From the NCBI GenBank assembly GCA_013375405.1, contig JABXJU010000237.1:1-6185 (forward strand): 6,185 bases of DNA, read 5' to 3'. Positions within the stretch are counted from its first letter, which is position 1. Each line of letters begins with the position of its first letter. The notes below the pieces were generated by a model that saw nothing but the letters and a program-made list of their open reading frames with translations, was not told the DNA's origin and made no database searches. The translations under genes were made by a program, and so were the position numbers. The stretch is from Candidatus Helarchaeota archaeon. GTDB taxonomy: Archaea; Asgardarchaeota; Lokiarchaeia; Helarchaeales; HEL-GB-A. Positions 1 through 5,194 of the stretch are shown here, piece by piece.

Positions 1-2
1 CA

Positions 3-80
3 TACGATATTCGGACAAAAATAGGAGGCGGCGGTTCCACGGTTTTTCTTAAAAGAGGGAAGTTTTTTATAGAAATATAG
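3..80 (+). CDS. Possible C-terminal end of an unidentified plus-strand gene (partial)
   Basis: An open frame enters from the left edge and runs 25 codons to a TAG at 78-80. The peptide has a glycine run (KIGGGGS) followed by alternating hydrophobic and basic residues (TVFLKRGKFFIEI), which looks like a closing beta-hairpin. The other two plus frames stop earlier, at 22-24 and 50-52. If real, it converges on the minus-strand oxidoreductase with a gap of only 23 bases. Too little is present to assign a family. Noncoding sequence is the alternative, since a stop-free run of 25 codons can occur by chance. Confidence 0.35.
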   Translation, partial: YDIRTKIGGGGSTVFLKRGKFFIEI

Positions 81-87
81 AAAAAAA
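81..87 (-). terminator. T-tract downstream of the minus-strand oxidoreductase
   Basis: Seven consecutive T on the minus strand begin 17 bases past the stop codon, followed by further T-rich sequence (CTATATTTCT). Archaeal transcription commonly ends on such U-tracts without a stable hairpin, and no convincing stem precedes it. The assignment is from composition and position only. Confidence 0.35.
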
Positions 88-103
88 TTAGGGATCCTAG
101 ATG

Positions 104-1630
104 TTAAGCTCTAGGTAGGGTAGATATGAGTTTATTGTACTTTTTAAGGATTATATCAGCGCATTTAAGGGCACTATCTGCCGCAAGCTGCGTCCCAACA
201 CCATGAGTATCAGTCCCCGCCGTGTCTCCTACTACAAAAAGATCCTCAATAGGCAATTCAGAAGATATTCTACGTTTTCCAGATTGAGAAGGGGTTAGAG
301 CAGTTCCCTCAACAGGTCCTCCAGCTTTGCCAATATAATTTGTGATATCTACCGGTGTTGTTATATCAACAAATTCCACTAGATCTTCTAATTCTGGGTA
401 GAATGAGAGAATATCTTGATAGTAAATATCAGCCCAACGCTTCCAATTCTTAACGAAAGGAGGGGCCGCTGTCCCAACAATGATGAGTTGTTTATCGGGA
501 GGCGCAAGATTTGGATCCATATTTGAAGGGATAGGCATAAGATAACTTGCAGCCATGGGAGCTTTTTTTTCCTCACCTTTATCAGCTAAAGGTCCAAATT
601 TCGTTTGTGTTAATTGGACGAATGCGAAATCTTCTTTAATTAGAGGTTTACTCAAAGCAAATTTATAGGCTATTGCTGAATATGAGGGCATCAGATCCTT
701 GACTCGCTGCACATAACTTTTCTCAAAATAACTTTCACCTACCAAACGTAGGACCGTTTGCTTTATACCCGCATTGCTCACGATAATTTTTCCTCGGATT
801 TCTTCATCATTGGCGATGACTCCAGAGGCCCGATTGTTTTCAATGATGATTTTTGTAACATTTGCATTGGTCCTAACATCCCCACCATTTTTCAAAACGC
901 CTTGGGCAAACGCAGTGGGAATTGCTATTGAGCCTCCAATCGGATAGCCAGTATCATTTGAAAATACGGTTTCTTGAAGGCAAATGATATATTCTGAAGC
1001 ACTTGATAGACGTGGAGGGATAGTAAAGAAAGTGCCGCACATCATGGCTACAAAATCATGAACCTTTTTATTCGTTGTAATTTCATTTACCCAAGATTTT
1101 AAGTCTATCTCGCGTGCTGCTAGTTCTCGTATTTTTTTCTTCGACATTTGCAGCATATTTCCAATAACGCTGATGAGTTCTTTCTGTTCAGCCTTCTTAA
1201 ACCCAGTCTTTTTTTCATCGAGATCGCTGGATTCTGCGGGTTTTGGAGTAGATTTTGAGGAAGATTGTGTAGAAAAACCCATTTGACTATACCCAGGGCG
1301 CCCTTTGAATTTTACACGGCCCTTGGAGGCGAGATCACTATTGAATTGTATATAATCAGAACCAAGTTTTCCATCCTTTTTATAAACCAGCCCACTTCGT
1401 TTCAAAATTTTACCAAATCGTCCTTTCATACAGTGTGAGAAATAATGACATGCTACATCAATAGTAAATCCCTCTTTTATATACGAACTGCATGCGCCTC
1501 CTAAACGTTCGTTGCGTTCTAAGATGAGCGTCTTTAATCCGGCATGGGCTAATATCGATCCAATACCTGTACCACCCACACCACTACCAATTATGATGAC
1601 ATCATATTCTTCTGGCATTTTTATTCCCAT
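104..1630 (-). CDS. Phytoene desaturase (CrtI)-type NAD(P)/FAD-dependent oxidoreductase
   Basis: This 508-residue flavoprotein belongs to the CrtI/phytoene-desaturase and amine-oxidase-like group. An N-terminal Rossmann FAD-binding fold is clear: strand DVIIIG, then GSGVGG (residues 15-20), the ribose-binding acidic residue E38, and the second glycine motif RLGGACSS (42-49). The C-terminal FAD motif is also present, LFVVGDTAGTDTHGVGT (464-480), followed by the usual closing helix. Length fits the family. Members oxidise, reduce or isomerise polyene and other isoprenoid or lipid substrates; the substrate here cannot be read. A Ser/Lys/Pro-rich stretch at about residues 115-146 looks like a linker or lineage insert in the substrate-domain region. 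No signal peptide or obvious transmembrane helix is seen, so it is cytoplasmic or peripheral. Two starts are possible: ATG at 1630, or ATG at 1618 (residue 5), which has GGGA six bases upstream and brings the FAD fold nearer the N-terminus. It is transcribed divergently from the iron-sulfur/SCP2/VAO gene run. Family is confident; the specific reaction is unknown. Confidence 0.9.
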   Translation of the reverse strand: MGIKMPEEYDVIIIGSGVGGTGIGSILAHAGLKTLILERNERLGGACSSYIKEGFTIDVACHYFSHCMKGRFGKILKRSGLVYKKDGKLGSDYIQFNSDLASKGRVKFKGRPGYSQMGFSTQSSSKSTPKPAESSDLDEKKTGFKKAEQKELISVIGNMLQMSKKKIRELAAREIDLKSWVNEITTNKKVHDFVAMMCGTFFTIPPRLSSASEYIICLQETVFSNDTGYPIGGSIAIPTAFAQGVLKNGGDVRTNANVTKIIIENNRASGVIANDEEIRGKIIVSNAGIKQTVLRLVGESYFEKSYVQRVKDLMPSYSAIAYKFALSKPLIKEDFAFVQLTQTKFGPLADKGEEKKAPMAASYLMPIPSNMDPNLAPPDKQLIIVGTAAPPFVKNWKRWADIYYQDILSFYPELEDLVEFVDITTPVDITNYIGKAGGPVEGTALTPSQSGKRRISSELPIEDLFVVGDTAGTDTHGVGTQLAADSALKCADIILKKYNKLISTLPRA

Positions 1631-1650
1631 TTTTATATTCTTTCGATTAG

Positions 1651-1658
1651 ATATTTAA
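1651..1658 (-). promoter_or_regulatory. Candidate TATA box for the minus-strand oxidoreductase
   Basis: The minus strand reads TTTAAATA here, close to the archaeal TATA consensus. A start site about 25 bases downstream would fall near 1625-1630, on the first ATG, implying a leaderless or very short-leader transcript. A second AT-rich box (TATATTTTAT, 1661-1670) could instead give a leader of about 10 bases. The region is AT-rich throughout, so either match could be chance. Confidence 0.35.
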
Positions 1659-1678
1659 AATAAAATATATTAATTCAA

Positions 1679-1685
1679 TTTATAA
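1679..1685 (+). promoter_or_regulatory. Candidate TATA box for the DUF362 gene
   Basis: TTTATAA matches the archaeal TATA element and lies 62 bases before the preferred ATG at 1741. Transcription starting about 26 bases downstream (near 1708) would give a leader of about 33 bases that contains the GTGATC ribosome binding site. The same short region must also hold the divergent promoter of the minus-strand gene. Confidence 0.4.
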
Positions 1686-1731
1686 CAACATTTAGAATCA
1701 TTTTAATTAATTTTCGCTTATGACATTGGAT

Positions 1732-1737
1732 GTGATC
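1732..1737 (+). promoter_or_regulatory. Ribosome binding site GTGATC, decides the DUF362 start
   Basis: GTGATC is complementary to the GATCAC part of the archaeal 16S rRNA 3' tail and ends three bases before ATG 1741. That spacing is right because this segment pairs with the downstream half of the anti-SD. The earlier in-frame ATG at 1720 is preceded by ATTTTCGCTT, which has no SD. The site therefore favours 1741. Confidence 0.6.
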
Positions 1738-1740
1738 AGA

Positions 1741-3051
1741 ATGGTATCAAAAGTTTATTTCATGCATGCACGCGCAATGAGCTTAGAAACGAGTCTAGCA
1801 GCAAAAGCCGTGTGGTTATTCGAACAAGGAGGGTTAGAAAACTGTATTGACAAAGGGGATAGCGTTGCAGTAAAATTACATATGGGTGAATATTATAATA
1901 CCAGTTATCTCCGACCTGTGCTAGTTCGTGTAATTGTGGACAAAATTAAAGCCCTAGGCGGAAAACCCTTCGTGACTGATACCACAACTCTTCCATATCA
2001 TGAATATGTGAATCGAGTCACAGCAAAAGATTATCTTTATACAGCTGGAATGAATGGGTTTTCCCCTCAAACTATGGGATGTCCTATTGTTATTGCAGAT
2101 GGGTCTATAGGAACGGATGATATTCGAATAGATTTGCCAGAAGGATTTATCCTGCAAGAACAGTACATCGCACGGGAAATCGCAGAAGCAGATGCTTTGA
2201 TTGCCCTGACACATTTTAAAGGGCATCCGATTGCAACCATTGGAGGTTCTATTAAAAATATTGGAGTCGGTGGTGCATCCAAACGCGGGAAATATAACCT
2301 GCATTTAGGAGGGCATCCAACTTATGGATTACAAAATTCGACATTTAGACCAAAATTGTGCAAAGGTTTGAAATGCAAAAAGGCGATATACTGTAAAAAT
2401 GCATGTCCCGAAGGTGCTATCACCATTACAGAAGATACAATTGAGTGGAATAGTTTACTCTGTTTAGGTTGTACATGTCATATGCTAAAGACATTATCTT
2501 GCGGAGTGTTTATGATCCCGGACGGTTATTTTGAAGTAACAAGTGCTGCTATTGCAGATTCTGCACTAGCTTGTATGAAAACTAAGGACAAGGGAAAAGT
2601 TGGGTTCATTAATTTTGCAATCGATATTACTCCGTGGTGCGATTGTGTTCCTTGGGCTGATGTCCCGATGATTCCTAACTTGGGAGTGTGTGCATCCCTT
2701 GATCCCGTGGCGATCGATGCGATGTGCGTAGATATGGCGACTGAAATTGCAGCAATCCCCAATTCCCAAGCGGACGAATATGGTGTAGGTAAAGCAGGAG
2801 ATGAAAAGTTCCAAATTGGGTCATCTCTGATGGGCATTTCAACAGAAATTCAGTTAAAGATCGGCGAAAAGGTAGGACTTGGGACAAGAAGATATGAGAA
2901 AATAACCATTGAGCCAGGAGATCCTGAACATTTCAAGCCGAGAGAAGTCCCCCTTGGTGAATATATGAGAGAATTCTATAAAACCGATCACCCCTATCCA
3001 AAAGGGGGATTTAAAAGGCGAAAAAAAGTTGATTTATCGCTCTTACAATAA
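1741..3051 (+). CDS. DUF362 domain iron-sulfur protein
   Basis: A 436-residue protein when started at ATG 1741; an upstream in-frame ATG at 1720 would add seven residues (MTLDVIR) but lacks an SD. The N-terminus SKVYFMHA and the segments VAVKLHMGE, ALTHFKGHP, GGSIKNIGVGGASKRGK and LGVCASLDPVAIDAMCVDM are recognisable DUF362 (PF04015) landmarks. A cysteine-rich insert sits mid-protein. The first set is C207-x4-C212-x5-C218-x3-C222-P; the second is C241-x2-C244-x-C246-x7-C254-G. Eight cysteines are consistent with two [4Fe-4S] clusters, but the spacing differs from the standard ferredoxin CxxCxxCxxxCP, especially in the second set. Further cysteines in CDC near the start of the C-terminal DUF362 block may also bind metal. 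DUF362 proteins have no firmly established common reaction; electron transfer is the natural inference. No signal peptide is seen. It heads the plus-strand run, 72 bases before the SCP2-like gene. Confidence 0.88.
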   Translation: MVSKVYFMHARAMSLETSLAAKAVWLFEQGGLENCIDKGDSVAVKLHMGEYYNTSYLRPVLVRVIVDKIKALGGKPFVTDTTTLPYHEYVNRVTAKDYLYTAGMNGFSPQTMGCPIVIADGSIGTDDIRIDLPEGFILQEQYIAREIAEADALIALTHFKGHPIATIGGSIKNIGVGGASKRGKYNLHLGGHPTYGLQNSTFRPKLCKGLKCKKAIYCKNACPEGAITITEDTIEWNSLLCLGCTCHMLKTLSCGVFMIPDGYFEVTSAAIADSALACMKTKDKGKVGFINFAIDITPWCDCVPWADVPMIPNLGVCASLDPVAIDAMCVDMATEIAAIPNSQADEYGVGKAGDEKFQIGSSLMGISTEIQLKIGEKVGLGTRRYEKITIEPGDPEHFKPREVPLGEYMREFYKTDHPYPKGGFKRRKKVDLSLLQ

Positions 3052-3058
3052 ATTTTTT
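3052..3058 (+). terminator. Weak T-tract after the DUF362 gene
   Basis: ATTTTTT lies directly after the TAA stop. It could end part of the transcription before the SCP2-like gene. The tract is short and lacks a hairpin, so read-through into the following genes is equally likely. Confidence 0.25.
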
Positions 3059-3112
3059 AGAAAAAGTTATTTTAAAGCAAAATTGGATGTATTATTAATT
3101 GATTAATTTAAT

Positions 3113-3117
3113 GAGGT
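3113..3117 (+). promoter_or_regulatory. Ribosome binding site GAGGT of the SCP2-like gene
   Basis: GAGGT matches the AGGAGGTGATC anti-SD complement, with six bases (TGTAGT) before ATG 3124. It is among the better SD matches in the window and supports this start. AT-rich sequence upstream (TTTTAAAG near 3070-3077) could be a TATA element for a separate promoter, but the evidence for that is weak. Confidence 0.6.
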
Positions 3118-3123
3118 TGTAGT

Positions 3124-3528
3124 ATGTCTAAAAAATTGAAGCTGGGATCGATGGAATGGGCGCAGGAGTTCGCCAAACGATGTAATTCGAACGAAGATTA
3201 CTTAGAATTCGCAGAAGGGCTCAATACGTCATTCACAATACATGTCCCTGATATGGATCCAGCAATTGCGTTTAATTGGATAGCCAATAATGGAAAACCA
3301 GAAAACTTAAAAGAAGGACTCAATCCCAATTCTGAATTTACGATGGAAGGAACTAAGGATATCTGGTTACAAATTATTAAAGGTGAATTGAATTTTATGG
3401 ATGCAGTGCAACGCAAGCAAATAACTATTAAAGGGCCACTTCCGCGATTAATGCGCTATATGCCAGCCACCACGGAACTGATAAAAATAATCGAATCAAT
3501 GTCAGATATCACGGATTTTGACGTCTAG
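3124..3528 (+). CDS. SCP2 sterol-carrier-like domain protein
   Basis: A 134-residue, single-domain protein resembling the SCP2 sterol-binding fold (PF02036 type). Supporting features are the N-terminal amphipathic helix (MEWAQEFAKRCNSNEDY), a beta region (TSFTIHVPDMD, then IAFNWIANNG), the block DIWLQIIKGELNFMDAVQRKQITIKG (about residues 79-104; W, GELN, A and the I-x-G ending are the characteristic positions), and a closing helix rich in L/I/M. Such domains form a hydrophobic tunnel that binds fatty acyl-CoAs, sterols or other lipids; bacterial and archaeal members are mostly uncharacterised. No signal peptide or membrane segment is seen, so it is probably a soluble cytoplasmic carrier or an accessory subunit. 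The next gene begins 12 bases after its stop, so the two are very likely co-transcribed. This suggests it delivers or positions a hydrophobic substrate for that flavoenzyme. Family assignment rests on motif pattern and length; the ligand is unknown. Confidence 0.75.
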   Translation: MSKKLKLGSMEWAQEFAKRCNSNEDYLEFAEGLNTSFTIHVPDMDPAIAFNWIANNGKPENLKEGLNPNSEFTMEGTKDIWLQIIKGELNFMDAVQRKQITIKGPLPRLMRYMPATTELIKIIESMSDITDFDV

Positions 3529-3540
3529 GTTGTTATCCAA

Positions 3541-4995
3541 ATGAATGTATTAGAGAAATTAAATGATATTTTTGGAGAGGGATTTGTCTCAAATCGGCCT
3601 GAGGAACTCTATATTTATTCGCAAGATATGACAGAAAACCCTCCATCCACGCCAGATTATGTCGTCATGCCTGAAACAGTTGAACAAGTTCAAAAAGTCG
3701 TGAAACTAGCAAATGAACTGAAAATCCCTCTCACGCCATTTGTTGCAGGGTCAAATGTCGGAGGCTTAACCATTCCCTATAGTCATGGAATAATAATAGA
3801 TTTCAAGCGTATGAGTAAAGTGATAGAAATTAACCGGGATGAAATGTATGTTGTAGTGGAACCTGGATTCACATTCGGACATCTCCGAAAATTACTCGAG
3901 GAGGAATTGACTGAATTCGAGTATTCATTTCCTTTCGCCCCACCATATTCCTCCGTGGCAGTGAATGCCCTCCTTCACGGGCTCGGCAATCTTTCTCATA
4001 AATATGGGAGCATGAACGAGTATATCAATGGATTGGAAGTTGTTCTTCCTACGGGCGAAATAACACGGGTTGGATCGTGTGCAATATCGCCCTATTGGAT
4101 GTCCCGAGCCCCATTACCGGATCTACTTGGACTTTTCGTTGGATTTCAGGGAACAACTGGAATTGTAACGAAATGCGGCGTTTCACTTTGGCCTAAACCT
4201 GCTTTTCAGACACATTGCATGATTTTTTCAACGGATCCTGCAGAAATTTATTCCACTTTGATTTTCAAGTTATGTCGTGCTCAAATTTGCCAAGAAATGG
4301 GAGGCGGGCTGTTAAATACAGCTATAGCCAAAGGCATTCTCCCAATGGAAAAACTCAATGAATTAATTTCAATGATGGGACTCGCTCCTAAATACGAAGG
4401 ATTGTATTTCGCCAATCTTTGCACCCTCTGGGGATGTTCAGAAGATGCCCTAAAAGCGAAGTATAAACACTTGGTGAAATTAGTGAATGAAACCAATAAA
4501 GAAGAAGATGCGAATCTGGTTCTCCTGCGACCCGAAGATTACGGGGAGATGGGGCAAGAAATGTTGACGCCTATAAATCTACCAGTTCAAATCCCTGGGT
4601 TATTAAATGAAGGAGGACTAACCTGGGTGGGTACATATGTGCCCCTTTCACGTTGGTTGGAAGGCTGTCTCCGAGGAATTGAAATCCATAAAAAATATGA
4701 CCGAGTTCCAGGTGTACTTCACAGACCAATGAAGTATGGCCATTATGGAGTTCAACGCTTTTTAATTCCCTTCAATAAATCCAGCAAACAGGATATCCAA
4801 GAAGTTACTGCTTTGTGTAAAGAATTGGTTGAAATGATTTTAGATATTGGAGGCATCCCCTATAAAATGCCGCCTTGGGTTGCCAAAATATTGATGGATC
4901 GTGCAGACCCCAACTTCGTTCAGTTGCTCAAAAGAATTAAACATACTTTGGACCCAAATGGTATCTTAAATCCTGGGAAATTAGGGATTAACTAA
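3541..4995 (+). CDS. FAD-binding oxidoreductase, VAO/PCMH fold (4-cresol dehydrogenase-like)
   Basis: A 484-residue flavoprotein of the vanillyl-alcohol-oxidase/p-cresol-methylhydroxylase superfamily. The N-terminal PCMH-type FAD domain shows DYVVMPETVEQVQKVVKLA (39-57), the pyrophosphate loop FVAGSNVGGLTIP (67-79), VVVEPG (104-109), HGLGNLSHKYGSMNEYINGLEVVLPTGE (146-173) and GFQGTTGIVTKCGVSLWPKP (201-220). The C-terminus ends with the family signature LDPNGILNPGK (470-480). The HxGDGNxH and EHG metal motifs of GlcD/D-lactate-dehydrogenase-type enzymes are absent. In their place are Y-G-H-Y-G (399-403) and GGIPYKMP (437-444), closer to the vanillyl alcohol oxidase/4-cresol dehydrogenase type of cap domain. 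Family members oxidise phenolic, alcohol or hydroxyacid substrates; the electron acceptor here is unknown, though the nearby DUF362 iron-sulfur protein is a candidate. The start at 3541 follows an AGGT (3527-3530) that overlaps the preceding stop and leaves a ten-base spacer, a weak SD that fits translational coupling. No signal peptide is seen. Covalent FAD attachment cannot be judged from sequence alone. Confidence 0.87.
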   Translation: MNVLEKLNDIFGEGFVSNRPEELYIYSQDMTENPPSTPDYVVMPETVEQVQKVVKLANELKIPLTPFVAGSNVGGLTIPYSHGIIIDFKRMSKVIEINRDEMYVVVEPGFTFGHLRKLLEEELTEFEYSFPFAPPYSSVAVNALLHGLGNLSHKYGSMNEYINGLEVVLPTGEITRVGSCAISPYWMSRAPLPDLLGLFVGFQGTTGIVTKCGVSLWPKPAFQTHCMIFSTDPAEIYSTLIFKLCRAQICQEMGGGLLNTAIAKGILPMEKLNELISMMGLAPKYEGLYFANLCTLWGCSEDALKAKYKHLVKLVNETNKEEDANLVLLRPEDYGEMGQEMLTPINLPVQIPGLLNEGGLTWVGTYVPLSRWLEGCLRGIEIHKKYDRVPGVLHRPMKYGHYGVQRFLIPFNKSSKQDIQEVTALCKELVEMILDIGGIPYKMPPWVAKILMDRADPNFVQLLKRIKHTLDPNGILNPGKLGIN

Positions 4996-5006
4996 AAAAT
5001 TTTTCT
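4996..5006 (+). terminator. AT-rich terminator candidate after the VAO-type gene
   Basis: AAAAATTTTTC immediately follows the TAA stop, with a further T-rich stretch downstream. A short A/T palindrome ending in a T-run is consistent with archaeal U-tract termination of the DUF362/SCP2/VAO transcript. No GC-rich stem is present. Confidence 0.35.
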
Positions 5007-5130
5007 ATCATCCACTCTATTTTAAAAAAATTGTAATTAATTAATATAAAATTTACTTCTTCTCATTACGAGAATTGCCCCCCCTCAACTTATATGCATT
5101 TTTTTCATTTAATTGATTGTGGTATAACAC

Positions 5131-5178
5131 AAGGAAATGAGAAAAGGAACGGGGTTTCCTTAAATAATTCCTTTTTTC
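5131..5178 (+). promoter_or_regulatory. Leader region with overlapping inverted repeats upstream of the surface protein gene
   Basis: AAGGAAA (5131-5137) and AAGGAA (5144-5149) are both complementary to TTTCCTT (5155-5161). The second copy gives a 6-bp stem with a CGGGGT loop. The same AAAAGGAA (5142-5149) can also pair with TTCCTTTT (5168-5175), which runs into a T6 tract. The stems exclude each other. Candidate TATA-like boxes lie upstream (TTATATGC near 5090, GGTATAAC near 5121). The element could be a transcribed leader, an operator or a leaky terminator. No known riboswitch is recognised. The rest of 4996-5194 is AT-rich with a C7 run (5078-5084) and no ORF. Confidence 0.3.
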
Positions 5179-5183
5179 TTGAT

Positions 5184-5188
5184 AGGTG
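5184..5188 (+). promoter_or_regulatory. Ribosome binding site AGGTG of the surface protein gene
   Basis: AGGTG pairs with the archaeal anti-SD and lies six bases (TTCAGT) before ATG 5195. The following residues form a textbook signal peptide, so this start is well supported. Confidence 0.6.
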
Positions 5189-5194
5189 TTCAGT

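Noticed and set aside
1762..1769. Palindrome CATGCATG
   Set aside because: It lies inside the conserved start of the DUF362 coding sequence (FMHAR) and is explained by the codons.
1954..2837. Several antisense ORFs of 70-116 codons across the DUF362 gene
   Set aside because: They are shadows of a well-supported gene and their translations are rich in Cys, His and Ser without domain motifs.
3541..4995. Annotation as glycolate oxidase subunit GlcD
   Set aside because: The FAD domain fits the general superfamily, but the C-terminal HxGDGNxH and EHG motifs expected for GlcD-type enzymes are missing.
5078..5084. Run of seven C in an AT-rich intergenic region
   Set aside because: A single homopolymer with no partner G-run nearby that would form a convincing stem; it may also be a sequencing-length artefact.
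3095..5118. Identical TTAATTGATT 10-mer upstream of the SCP2-like gene (3095-3104) and the surface protein gene (5109-5118)
   Set aside because: The distances to the start codons differ (19 and 76 bases) and the intergenic regions are full of ATTAATT-like runs, so a chance low-complexity match is the simpler explanation.
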